Source: Cohnella laeviribosi DSM 21336 (GTDB lineage: Bacteria > Bacillota > Bacilli > Paenibacillales > Paenibacillaceae). From it: a DNA stretch of 56,948 nt. Below are positions 45,664 through 53,618 of this stretch, in pieces. The DNA lies in NCBI RefSeq assembly GCF_000378425.1, contig NZ_KB899836.1, forward strand, positions 1 to 56,948, read 5' to 3'. The position numbers and the translations under genes are program-made. The notes under the pieces are model-generated. The model did not search any database and was not told where the DNA came from. It saw only the letters and a list, made by a program, of their open reading frames with translations. How positions within the stretch are numbered: position 1 is the first letter of the stretch; each line of letters opens with the position of its first letter.

Positions 45664-45705
45664 AACCAATGGATTTGAAGGAGCCTTCGTGAAATACGGC
45701 ACGGA

Positions 45706-47241
45706 TCACAAGTCCGGGGATTCCGGCGTGTTCCGATTCGGATTTTCTTCCCGGACAGCCCCATGGGGAATTTCGCAGTCAAAAGCGATGCACGCTTCGC
45801 CGTCCGGCGTATTGAACGCTTGAACCTTGCCGCCGAGTTTTTCCACCAGCCGCTTCACAATGTAGAGCCCGAGACCGGCATGCCCGTCCTGGCGTTTCCG
45901 GGATTCGCCGCCCCGGTAAAATTTCGTGAACGCGTATTCCAGATCTTTCTTGCTGAAAGGCGGACCGGAGTTGGCGATTTCGCATTCGAGCCTGTCGGGC
46001 CTCACGCGCACGGTTATGCGGATTCGACCGCCTTCGGGCGTGTACCGCAAGCTGTTCGAAATCAGATTGTCCCATATCCGCTCCAGCTTCTCCGCATCGA
46101 TATCCGCGACCCAATCGCTCGGCCCTTGGTAATCTATTGTCAACCGAATGTTTTTCCGCTTCATTTGCAGTTCATACGGTTGAACGACCTGCCGGACGAA
46201 GGCCGCGACGGGCGTCGGCACGGGGCGCGGCTCGTCGTTTGACGTTTCGAGATCGGTGATGTACTGCAATCGCTTGACAAGCGCGGCGCCTTTCTCGGCG
46301 TTTTCCTTGATGACGGCCAGATACCGCGTTTGCTTCTTCGGGTCGGCCCCGGCGGAGCCGAGAAGCGCTTCGGAGTAGCCTTGAATGACGGACAGCGGCG
46401 TTTTTAAATCATGCGCCAACGTCTCCACCAGCTCGGTCCGCTCCTGTTCAAGCCTCCATTGGTTGGAAAGCGAACGCCGCAATTCGTCCTTCATGTCTTG
46501 AAACGCGCGGATCAGCTTGCCGAGCTCGTTCTCCGAACGGTAGTCCAAATCAAAATCGAGATCCTTCGCCTGAATCTTCTTCGCGGCTTCCATCAACAAT
46601 CGCAGCGGGATGTTCATGCGGTTGGCGAACATTTTGGAATATAGCCATATAAACAAAACGACATAGAGAAACGGCGCGCCGAATATCCCTAAAGCCAGAA
46701 GAGCGATCCAGAAGCGTCCCGTGCGGTCTGCCGGCGCCACCCGAATCTGATAAGCTAACTGCACGAAGCCCGAAAGATCGCCATTTGCATCGAATATCGG
46801 CACCGTCTTGACATATCGCCCCCGATGTCCAACCGTTTTGTTCAAATTCTCGAACAGCCGGTGGCTGTCGCTGAAGACGGGATCGTTCATCGTTCCGTAC
46901 AAATATCGGCCTCGCGCGTCCAGCACTTGATAGTCCATTCCCTCCAGCGGGATAACGCGTTCGAGTTTTTCTTTGTTCGCCGGCCGAAGCAGGGAAGCCT
47001 GCTCCCGACGAATCGCCGCTTCGACGTTGGGCAACTGCCGCTCATAATGGTTGGCCGGATAAACGCTTTTATTTTCAAGATGGACGAATAGAAGAATACA
47101 AACTCCATACGTAACAAGGGTCGCCAACAGGCTGGAGACGATGATCAGGACGATCATGATTTGGAACTGGCTTTTGAGCGGCCGGTTTTTCATGTACCGA
47201 TCATAAAGCCTTCCGGTTTGGCTTACGGCCGTTTGTTCCAT
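45706..47241 (-). CDS. Sensor histidine kinase (LanK/CprK-like)
   Basis: A 511-residue membrane kinase. Two transmembrane helices (about 28-55 and 180-205) flank an extracytoplasmic domain of about 120 residues; a HAMP region follows, then the H-box LAHDLKTPLSVIQGYSEAL, N-box WDNLISNSLRYTPEGG, and G-boxes ANSGPPFSKKDLEYAFTKFYRG and GHAGLGLYIVKRL. The G1 box reads NSG rather than DxG, seen in kinases next to lantibiotic-immunity transporters. It overlaps the regulator gene by 19 bases. The partner regulator and ABC genes suggest it senses a membrane-active peptide or envelope damage (inference). Confidence 0.9.
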   Translation of the reverse strand: MEQTAVSQTGRLYDRYMKNRPLKSQFQIMIVLIIVSSLLATLVTYGVCILLFVHLENKSVYPANHYERQLPNVEAAIRREQASLLRPANKEKLERVIPLEGMDYQVLDARGRYLYGTMNDPVFSDSHRLFENLNKTVGHRGRYVKTVPIFDANGDLSGFVQLAYQIRVAPADRTGRFWIALLALGIFGAPFLYVVLFIWLYSKMFANRMNIPLRLLMEAAKKIQAKDLDFDLDYRSENELGKLIRAFQDMKDELRRSLSNQWRLEQERTELVETLAHDLKTPLSVIQGYSEALLGSAGADPKKQTRYLAVIKENAEKGAALVKRLQYITDLETSNDEPRPVPTPVAAFVRQVVQPYELQMKRKNIRLTIDYQGPSDWVADIDAEKLERIWDNLISNSLRYTPEGGRIRITVRVRPDRLECEIANSGPPFSKKDLEYAFTKFYRGGESRKRQDGHAGLGLYIVKRLVEKLGGKVQAFNTPDGEACIAFDCEIPHGAVREENPNRNTPESPDL

Positions 47242-47918
47242 TTGTATCCAATCCCCCAGACCGTCGCGATGTATTCGGCCGACGGATCCGCAGCCGCCAA
47301 TTTGGCGCGGATGTTTTTCACGTGCTCGACAATGGTCGACGAATCCCCTTCGGCGTCAATCCCCCATATCTTCTCATAAATTTGCTCCCGCGAAAAAACC
47401 TGCCCGCCGTGCATCGCGAGCAGCTCGACGATCTCGTATTCCCTTCTTGTCAGGGCGATCGGCTTGCCGTTCACGCTGACCGACCGCGCTTTCAAATCCA
47501 GGGCGAGCGCCCCGAAATATACGCAGCTTCGCGTTTCGTCCGCCCGGGCGTCCCGATTCCGCCGTTCCCGCCGCAAGTGGGCTTCGATTCTCGCCAGCAG
47601 TTCCCGGAGTCCGATCGGCTTTACGACATAATCGTCGCCGCCCAGGGTCAACCCCCGAATCCGGTCGGTTTCCGCTTGCTTCGCGCTCAGGAACATGATG
47701 GGACAGCGCACCTCGTCCCGCAATCTGCGGCATACCTCGAACCCGTCCATATTCGGCATCATTACGTCGAGAAGAATCAAATCCGGCTGTTTGCGCGCAA
47801 GCAAGACCCCTTCGGCTCCGTCGCTTGCGACGAGCGCTTCATGTCCGGCCGCTTCCAATTCGTCCTTCAGCAATTGGGCAAGCTCGCGTTCATCGTCGAT
47901 GATCAAAATCCGGCTCAC
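47223..47918 (-). CDS. OmpR/PhoB-family response regulator
   Basis: A 231-residue DNA-binding regulator: receiver domain with acidic pocket IIDDE, phosphoacceptor Asp51 in LLDVMMPNMDG and lysine in DDYVVKPIG; C-terminal winged helix with ALTRREYEIVELLAMHGGQVFSREQIYEKIWG and VWGIGYKW. The start is GTG at 47918 after GAGGTGCGATC. Together with the overlapping kinase it probably controls the adjacent LanFEG-type genes. Confidence 0.93.
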   Translation of the reverse strand: MSRILIIDDERELAQLLKDELEAAGHEALVASDGAEGVLLARKQPDLILLDVMMPNMDGFEVCRRLRDEVRCPIMFLSAKQAETDRIRGLTLGGDDYVVKPIGLRELLARIEAHLRRERRNRDARADETRSCVYFGALALDLKARSVSVNGKPIALTRREYEIVELLAMHGGQVFSREQIYEKIWGIDAEGDSSTIVEHVKNIRAKLAAADPSAEYIATVWGIGYKWNKRP

Positions 47919-47937
47919 GATCGCACCTCACTATCGG

Positions 47938-48726
47938 CTATTCCTGATGCTTTCGTCCTTCCCATTTATGAAACCATATTACGCCGATCGCGACCACTGC
48001 CGCAAAGGACACCAGGGCGGGAAGCAGGCCTGCGGCGGCTTGCCGCGCCGCCGTCCATTCGAAAGCGGAGGTATCGGACGCCTGAAATCCGGGCAAATGG
48101 ACGGCGGGAATAACGGACAACCGGACCGGCCACGCCCACGGCACGAACGGCCAGATCGCGTCTCCGACGTTCGTGGCGCCGATGATGCCCGCCATGAGAA
48201 AGCCGGCGCCTCCCGCGCCGACGGAGGCTCCAAGGCCCAACGCCAACCCCAGCATCAGATGAAGTCCGATGAGAAAGAGGGCCCCCGCAAAGGTCAGCAA
48301 GGCGCCGCTAAAAAACAGACCGGCCTGGATATTCGGTATTTGCAGTCCGAACCGCATGCCGAGGACGAGCAGGGCCGTGGAAGCGAAGGTGCCGAACGCG
48401 ACCGCAAGCAGCAACAGCAACAGTTTGCCCAGATAAATGTGCGGCCGAGGCAGGGGAACGCTCAAAATGCCGCAGAACTGGCCGGCATGCTCCTCTTGCA
48501 GGCTCAGAAACCCGCTGATGACGGCAATCCATAACGGCAGAAGCACCGCCGTCAATTCGAAGAAAACGTTGTAGATGCGAAGCTGCAGCTCCTCGCCCGG
48601 ACGGAAGGACGAAAAATACCACAGCAGGAACGACGCATAGAGGACGGGCACCGCGAGAATCAGCCACCGGACGGCCGTCCGTTTCGTTTTTAACCAGTCC
48701 GAAGCCAAAAGACGCAGAATCGGCAC
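47938..48726 (-). CDS. ABC transporter permease, lantibiotic-immunity type (LanG/MutG-like)
   Basis: A 262-residue membrane protein with six hydrophobic segments, of the ABC-2 immunity permease type: LLASDWLKTKRTAVRWLILAVPVLYASFLLWYF at the start and FCGILSVPLPRPHIYLGKLLLLLLAVAFGTF. It pairs with the preceding permease as LanE/LanG pairs do. The start is GTG at 48726, two bases after the previous stop; a TTG eight codons upstream is less likely. Confidence 0.85.
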   Translation of the reverse strand: MPILRLLASDWLKTKRTAVRWLILAVPVLYASFLLWYFSSFRPGEELQLRIYNVFFELTAVLLPLWIAVISGFLSLQEEHAGQFCGILSVPLPRPHIYLGKLLLLLLAVAFGTFASTALLVLGMRFGLQIPNIQAGLFFSGALLTFAGALFLIGLHLMLGLALGLGASVGAGGAGFLMAGIIGATNVGDAIWPFVPWAWPVRLSVIPAVHLPGFQASDTSAFEWTAARQAAAGLLPALVSFAAVVAIGVIWFHKWEGRKHQE

Positions 48727-48727
48727 G

Positions 48728-49486
48728 TCAGCGCACCTCTCTTTGGGCAAACCAAACGGCGGTCAGAGCGGCGGTCGCTGCGAAGAACAGCAGGGAAACG
48801 GCGATACCGGCGGGAATGACCGAAGCGCTCAGCAGAGGATCTCCCGGCTGCAAGTGCACGCCGTTCGGATGAACGCCGATGACGGGGCACATCAGCCGCA
48901 AAGGCCAGCTCCACGGAACCGCGAGCCAGTACGGCTCGGGGGCGGCAAGCACGCCGACGAACAGTCCGGCAAGTCCCAGGGCGACGGTCGCAAGCGCTCC
49001 GAAGCGGGCCGCCGCGAAGAGATGGACGGGTATGAGAGCGGTCGCGACCAGCCAAATCAAAAGACCGGCCCGGACGATTTTCCAGAAAGGAGCCGGACCG
49101 TCGGCCGCAACGATTCCCGCAATCAAAGCGGCGAAAATCAGAACGACGGTGGAAAGAAACGTATAATAGGCGATGACGGCGATTTTTCCGATCCAGAGCC
49201 GGTGCGCGCCAATCGGGTGCGCCCGCAAAACGCGGTATCCGCCCGCTTTTTTCTCCCGGTTTTCCGACAGCGCCGCAAGCAGGGCCGTTCCCGTCGGGAC
49301 GAACAACAGCGGCCACCAGTTGAAGATCATGCCCAGCAGCAAATCCCAAGGCATGACGGCATTTTCCGGAATGTAGAATTGGATGACGATTCCGTAAAGG
49401 GTGAAGAAACAGGGCCCCGCGAAAACCATCTTCTGCGCAAAGCTTCGCTTGTATTTGAGATGTTCGGACCAAATGGCGTTGAGCAT
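48728..49486 (-). CDS. ABC transporter permease, lantibiotic-immunity type (LanE/MutE-like)
   Basis: A 252-residue membrane protein with six hydrophobic segments, beginning MLNAIWSEHLKYKRSFAQKM, the usual N-terminus of LanE/EpiE permeases, and containing WWPLLFVPTGTALLAALSENREKKAGGYR and SHPIGAHRLWIGKI-like sequence (RAHPIGAHRLWIGKI). The ATG at 49486 overlaps no gene but lies four bases after the ATPase stop. The frame extends 14 codons further upstream. Confidence 0.87.
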   Translation of the reverse strand: MLNAIWSEHLKYKRSFAQKMVFAGPCFFTLYGIVIQFYIPENAVMPWDLLLGMIFNWWPLLFVPTGTALLAALSENREKKAGGYRVLRAHPIGAHRLWIGKIAVIAYYTFLSTVVLIFAALIAGIVAADGPAPFWKIVRAGLLIWLVATALIPVHLFAAARFGALATVALGLAGLFVGVLAAPEPYWLAVPWSWPLRLMCPVIGVHPNGVHLQPGDPLLSASVIPAGIAVSLLFFAATAALTAVWFAQREVR

Positions 49487-49490
49487 CCGT

Positions 49491-50207
49491 TTACACCGCC
49501 TTTCCGCGGCCGTCGCGAACGACGGCAAAGAACAGGGATTCGAGATCTTCGTCTTTGCCCAACCGGCCTTCGTATTTCAGCCTTCCGCCGTCGATGATCC
49601 CGATGTCGTCCACGATTTGCTCGACTTCTCCGAGCGCATGGCTTGATAAAATCACCGTTATGCCTTGCGCGGGGAACGAACGGACGAGATTGCGCATTTC
49701 CTGAATGCCCGACGGGTCCAGCCCGTTGGTCGGTTCGTCCAGGATCAGGAGACGGGGCTGTTTCAGCAGCGCGATCGCGATCCCCAATCTTTGCTTCATC
49801 CCGAGCGAAAACTGGGATGCGCGTTTTTTCCCCGTCGAGGCGAGGCCGACCGTTTTCAGCACGCGGTCGATTCGTTCTTCGGGCAGGCCCAGCAATCTGG
49901 TATGAACCTGCAAATTTTCTCTGGCGGTCAAATTGCCGTAAAGGGCCGGGGATTCGATCAGCACCCCGATATGATCGAGGCACGTCCGGCTCCACGGCCG
50001 GCCGTCGAACCGAATTTCGCCGCCGGAGGGGCGGATCAGGCCGGCGATCATTTTCAGCAGCGTCGATTTGCCCGCGCCGTTCGGGCCGAGCAAGCCGTAC
50101 ACGGAACCCGCCCGAACGTTTAAGGACACTTGATCGACAGCCGTTTGTTTTTTGAACTTCTTGCTTAAGGATCGGGTTTGCAGCAGATAATCGGATGCGC
50201 CGCTCAC
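49491..50207 (-). CDS. ABC transporter ATP-binding protein, lantibiotic-immunity type (LanF/MutF-like)
   Basis: A 238-residue ATPase: Walker A GPNGAGKST, Q-loop region IGVLIESPALYGNLTARENL, signature FSLGMKQRLGIA, Walker B RLLILDEPTNGLDPSG, and H-loop VILSSHALGEVEQI. The start is GTG at 50207, with GGAGGG at seven bases; the open frame reaches 50324 without support. LanFEG/CprABC transporters expel lantibiotics and cationic peptides from the membrane. No lantibiotic precursor or modification gene is in this window, so a resistance role is more likely than self-immunity. Confidence 0.93.
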   Translation of the reverse strand: MSGASDYLLQTRSLSKKFKKQTAVDQVSLNVRAGSVYGLLGPNGAGKSTLLKMIAGLIRPSGGEIRFDGRPWSRTCLDHIGVLIESPALYGNLTARENLQVHTRLLGLPEERIDRVLKTVGLASTGKKRASQFSLGMKQRLGIAIALLKQPRLLILDEPTNGLDPSGIQEMRNLVRSFPAQGITVILSSHALGEVEQIVDDIGIIDGGRLKYEGRLGKDEDLESLFFAVVRDGRGKAV

Positions 50208-50233
50208 GGAAAATCCCTCCGAAACGTATGGAT

Positions 50234-50247
50234 GTTGACCTGTCAAC
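50234..50247. promoter_or_regulatory. GTTGAC-N2-GTCAAC palindrome before the ABC operon
   Basis: A perfect 14-base inverted repeat 27 bases upstream of the ATPase GTG. It is well placed for a dimeric regulator such as the adjacent response regulator, but no such site is documented to my knowledge. Confidence 0.4.
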
Positions 50248-50394
50248 GCCATCTTAAAGAAGGATTCTAAAGAATTTATAAAGCACGACAGGAAACGACT
50301 GTGTTCGGACAAATGAAGAGTCACCGGGGATAGAGGGAATCCGGAATATAAGGTAAAATATGGTTTATCGACCTTATGACAAGGGGAATATGCC

Positions 50395-50898
50395 GTGAAA
50401 ACTATCCAAAAGGTTCTGATCTCCTCGCTTGCCGTTTTGCTCGCCTTAGCAGCTTTTTTAACGTTTTACCGCTTCCCGAAATCCATTGACCTCCAGTATC
50501 CGGCCGTCGAATTTCGCAACGGCGACGCGTCATCCGCGGAACAAACGACGATTGCGATCAAAGGAACGTTATACCGCCCTTTGTTTCGAAACGCCGAATT
50601 CAGCGGAACGATCGCAGTCGAAAAGTACGATTTTACCAAGCGGTATGAATTGATCGACGTACGCTTTTATAGAGAAATTCGAAACGGATGGGGCCCATTG
50701 GTCTACTCCTACGTCGACGACGGCAAGCCGATTCTGAAATCGTTCGGTTCCATCTGGAAGTCCGGCGATTTCGAGCGGATCGGGATCGAGGTGAACGAAC
50801 CGCTTCCGTCGGCCGCGACGCTGATGATCGCCGCCCCGGCCCGTACCTTCGAAGAAGCGAGGTCCGTCGTTGCGCAAATGGAAACGGGCGGCAAGTGA
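50395..50898 (+). CDS. Membrane-anchored protein of unknown function
   Basis: A 167-residue protein with one N-terminal hydrophobic segment (VLISSLAVLLALAAFLTFYRF), probably a signal anchor, and a soluble extracytoplasmic part rich in beta strands (QTTIAIKGTLYRPLFRNAEFSGTIAVEKYDFT). No lipobox, cysteine or catalytic motif is visible. The start is GTG at 50395 after AAGGGGAAT. It is divergent from the LanFEG-like operon, sharing a 187-base intergenic region, and may be coregulated. Family not recognised. Confidence 0.75.
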   Translation: MKTIQKVLISSLAVLLALAAFLTFYRFPKSIDLQYPAVEFRNGDASSAEQTTIAIKGTLYRPLFRNAEFSGTIAVEKYDFTKRYELIDVRFYREIRNGWGPLVYSYVDDGKPILKSFGSIWKSGDFERIGIEVNEPLPSAATLMIAAPARTFEEARSVVAQMETGGK

Positions 50899-50958
50899 CG
50901 GCTAAGTAAAGTTCTCTTTTCCCCTATCTGCAGCCGCAAGCCGCTTAGGATCTTACAC

Positions 50959-51001
50959 GGGATCAGCCCCGCCCTTTTTCGCATCCGGCGAAGCTGATCC
51001 C
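50959..51001. terminator. Hairpin between the hypothetical gene and the YesN-type gene
   Basis: Perfect nine-base arms GGGATCAGC and GCTGATCCC with some inner pairing (GCC/GGC), between convergent genes. No T-run, so its role as terminator is uncertain. The rest of 50899-51150 holds nothing I can support. Confidence 0.4.
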
Positions 51002-51150
51002 GGATCTCCACCAATGTAAAACTTCGCTTTTCGTTCACCATTAACCTCAGATTGCCGAACCGACGCCGCCGCGAAATTCCTTTAAAGCCGCTACGCACCG
51101 CAAACAAGATCGGAATGAAGACGCACAAAAAACAATGCAATCATGGGGCC

Positions 51151-52755
51151 TCATCGGTTCGTCCCGTCGGACGCTCCCTCCTTCAAGAGCCGGCTCCGGT
51201 ATTCGCCGGGCGTCACGCGTTCCAGCTTTTCAAACTGGGTGACGAAATAATCGGGATTGCTGAATCCGACCCGCTCGGCCACTTCGTACACGCGCAAATC
51301 GGTCTGGCGCAGCAGCCGCTTCGCCTCGTTCACCCGGAGCTGGAGCAAAAATTCGTTAAAATATATACCGTACGTTCTCTTGAAAAGCTGTCCCAAATAC
51401 ACCGGGTTGATGTAAAACTTGGCGGCGATGGATTTCAGGCTGAGGTTCTCGCGGTAATGCTCCTCGATATAAGCCCGGATCTTCTGAATACCGCCCTTTT
51501 GCCGGTCCTTGCGGAGCTCGGCGATATAGCGCCCGCACTCCGTAGCGAACGCCGTGAACAGCCGCTTCAGTCCGCCCAGGGACAAATTCGAGTCGTGCCA
51601 GCTCATCATCGGTTCAAGACAGGACAGCGCCCTTTCATCCCCGTCCATGCCGCGGATAATCCGGATCATCCCGAGCACGCACTGGTCGATATTCATTTTG
51701 ACCGCTTCCGGGGCGCAGCGCTTGTCCCGAAAATCGCGGAACAAGGCGTCCACGGTCGCCTGAAGCCGGTCGAACCGCAGCTCCTCCATATGTTCGAGCA
51801 GCTCGCCGCAGAGGCTCTGGTCGGCGCCCAAATAACGGACCGGCTGCCCGCCGAGCTCGCCGTAAATCACGATGCCGCTATCGTCATAAACGTATTTGTA
51901 CGGCAGCGTCTCCTTTGCGGTTTCGTATGCTTCCCGCAGCGCGGACAGCCGGGAAACGGGCCTTCCGACATAAACGAACAGGCGGCCGTCGCCGGCCTGA
52001 AACGACTGAACGAGCGCTTCGGCAAACGGGCGGATTTTCCCGCCGAAAGGACGCAAAGCCCGCTCCGGAACGATGACGCCGATGCGGTTGCGGTGTTCGT
52101 ACACGTAGAACGGCCTGCTTTCGCCCGTCAGGCGCCGGAGCGTCTCGCGGACAAGCTCCCCCAGCCGGGAGAACGGCCCGTTGTCTTTGGAAGACGGCCA
52201 GCCCGGGCCGTCGTTTAATTCGGCGAGCAAATAATACAGGTTTTCTCCCGGCGCGAGCTGCAGCCGTTTTTCCCATTCCGCCACGAAAGCCTCGTCCGCC
52301 GCTCCCGTTACGATCGCTTCGATCATCGCCCCGGATTGCAGCCGCTCCTCCCGCTCCTTCGCCTCCCGCTCCTGCCGAAGCCGGCGGCCGAGCCGTCGCA
52401 GCGTGTCCGAAAACTCGCCCTCGTCGATCGGCTTCAGAATGAAATCGTGCACGCCGTAGCGGACGGCCTGCTGCGCGTACTTGAAATCGTCGTATCCGCT
52501 GATGAGGATAAACGCAGGCGACGCCCCTGGATCGCGGACGGTCTGCCGGATGAGCTCGAGTCCGTCAAGGATCGGCATCCGGATATCCGTAATGACGAGG
52601 TCGGGCCGGATGCTCCGGATCAGTTCAAGCGCATCTTCTCCGTTATCGCCCTCCGCGACGATCCGAAAACCGCAGGCCTCCCAATCGATCAGCTTGATCA
52701 ATCCTTTGCGCGTAAACACTTCGTCATCCACCAGAATGGCATTAAGCAGGTCCAT
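51151..52755 (-). CDS. YesN-type response regulator with AraC DNA-binding domain
   Basis: A 534-residue regulator: receiver domain at 1-120 (ILVDDE, LVITDIRMPILDG with the phosphoacceptor Asp, and FILKPIDEGEF with its lysine), a long linker of about 300 residues, and a C-terminal AraC/XylS double helix-turn-helix (NLSLKSIAAKFYINPVYLGQLFKRTYG, VYEVAERVGFSNPDYFVTQFEKLERVTPGEYR). Such proteins usually partner YesM-type kinases and regulate carbohydrate uptake in Paenibacillus; no kinase or transporter lies here. ATG at 52755; an adjacent GTG three bases upstream has better spacing to AAAGGAGG. Confidence 0.9.
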   Translation of the reverse strand: MDLLNAILVDDEVFTRKGLIKLIDWEACGFRIVAEGDNGEDALELIRSIRPDLVITDIRMPILDGLELIRQTVRDPGASPAFILISGYDDFKYAQQAVRYGVHDFILKPIDEGEFSDTLRRLGRRLRQEREAKEREERLQSGAMIEAIVTGAADEAFVAEWEKRLQLAPGENLYYLLAELNDGPGWPSSKDNGPFSRLGELVRETLRRLTGESRPFYVYEHRNRIGVIVPERALRPFGGKIRPFAEALVQSFQAGDGRLFVYVGRPVSRLSALREAYETAKETLPYKYVYDDSGIVIYGELGGQPVRYLGADQSLCGELLEHMEELRFDRLQATVDALFRDFRDKRCAPEAVKMNIDQCVLGMIRIIRGMDGDERALSCLEPMMSWHDSNLSLGGLKRLFTAFATECGRYIAELRKDRQKGGIQKIRAYIEEHYRENLSLKSIAAKFYINPVYLGQLFKRTYGIYFNEFLLQLRVNEAKRLLRQTDLRVYEVAERVGFSNPDYFVTQFEKLERVTPGEYRSRLLKEGASDGTNR

Positions 52756-52830
52756 CACGGCGCTTGTCCTCCTTTCCGATCGGGTTGAATGTCGCCCAAC
52801 CGGGAAGCTTTGGATGTTTATCTTCTTTAA

Positions 52831-52866
52831 GTTCCATGCTACCATACAAGTATGGTAGTATGGAAC
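52831..52866. promoter_or_regulatory. 36-bp palindrome, probable GntR operator
   Basis: Seventeen-base arms (52831-52847 and 52850-52866) pair with a single mismatch around a central AA. The core is ACCATAC-AA-GTATGGT. It lies between the divergent regulator genes and ends six bases before the gntR Shine-Dalgarno. FadR-subfamily regulators bind short palindromes of this type; an autoregulatory operator is inferred. Confidence 0.75.
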
Positions 52867-52876
52867 ATGATGGGAG

Positions 52877-53569
52877 GTGATAGAGATCAAGACGATAGAA
52901 TTTGCGCGCCCCCTTGCGGGATCGGCCGGGAACGCCGTCTATGCCGAGCTGAAGCGGCAGATCGTCAACCTCGAACTGCCTCCGGGCACGCCGCTTTCCG
53001 AGAAGGAAGTGTCCGTCGCGTTCAACGTGAGCCGCACGCCGGTCCGGGAAAGCTTCGTCAGGCTCGCGCAGGAAGATCTCGTGCTGGTGCTGCCCCAACG
53101 GGGCACGCGGGTGTCGCTGATCGATCCGGAGATGGTCCTCGAAGCCCAATTTATGCGGGAGCAGCTTGAAAGGGCCGTCGTTCGGCTTGCGTGCCGGGAT
53201 TTTCCGGAAGATCTGCTAGCGGAACTGAACCGAAATCTGGCTTTGCAGAAGGAATGCGTGCAGCGCCATGACACCCGGAGGATGTTCGAACTGGACGAAG
53301 CGTTCCACCGCATCCTGTTCGAAGGCTGCCGGAAGCTGGGCACCTGGTCCGTTATTCAGCAGATGAACGCCAACCTGAACCGGAGCCGGATCTTGTGGCT
53401 GTCGACCGACCCGCAGTGGACTCCTTTGTACGAACAGCATCGGGACATGTACGAGGCGATCGTTCGGCGGGACGAAGCGAAGGCCGACCGGATCATGCAG
53501 GAGCATCTGAGCCTGAGCATTGCCAATCTGCCCGTGCTGCAGAAGAAATTCCCGAATTATTTTAAATAG
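52877..53569 (+). CDS. GntR-family transcriptional regulator (FadR/FCD subfamily)
   Basis: About 230 residues: N-terminal winged helix (VYAELKRQIVNLELPPGTPLSEKEVSVAFNVSRTPVRESFVRL) and a helical FCD ligand-binding domain with metal-binding-type residues (DEAFHRIL, EQHRDMYEAI, HLSLSI). Probably the repressor of the following uxuA and SDR genes, responding to a hexuronate pathway intermediate. The start is unclear: GTG at 52877 is the first possible codon after an in-frame stop but lies inside the Shine-Dalgarno GGAGGTGAT (52873-52881); at eight bases only ATC (52886) is available. A short gap separates it from uxuA. Confidence 0.9.
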   Translation: MIEIKTIEFARPLAGSAGNAVYAELKRQIVNLELPPGTPLSEKEVSVAFNVSRTPVRESFVRLAQEDLVLVLPQRGTRVSLIDPEMVLEAQFMREQLERAVVRLACRDFPEDLLAELNRNLALQKECVQRHDTRRMFELDEAFHRILFEGCRKLGTWSVIQQMNANLNRSRILWLSTDPQWTPLYEQHRDMYEAIVRRDEAKADRIMQEHLSLSIANLPVLQKKFPNYFK

Positions 53570-53618
53570 GACGACCTTAGGGTCGGTTGGATATCCAGAA
53601 AAAAGACGGTGATAGGTC

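Noticed and set aside
50709..51140. 143-codon minus-strand frame (MHCFLCVF... MVNEKRSFTLVEIRDQL...)
   Set aside because: Overlaps the supported plus-strand gene at 50395-50898 for much of its length and shows no domain; the intergenic part contains a hairpin rather than a gene start.
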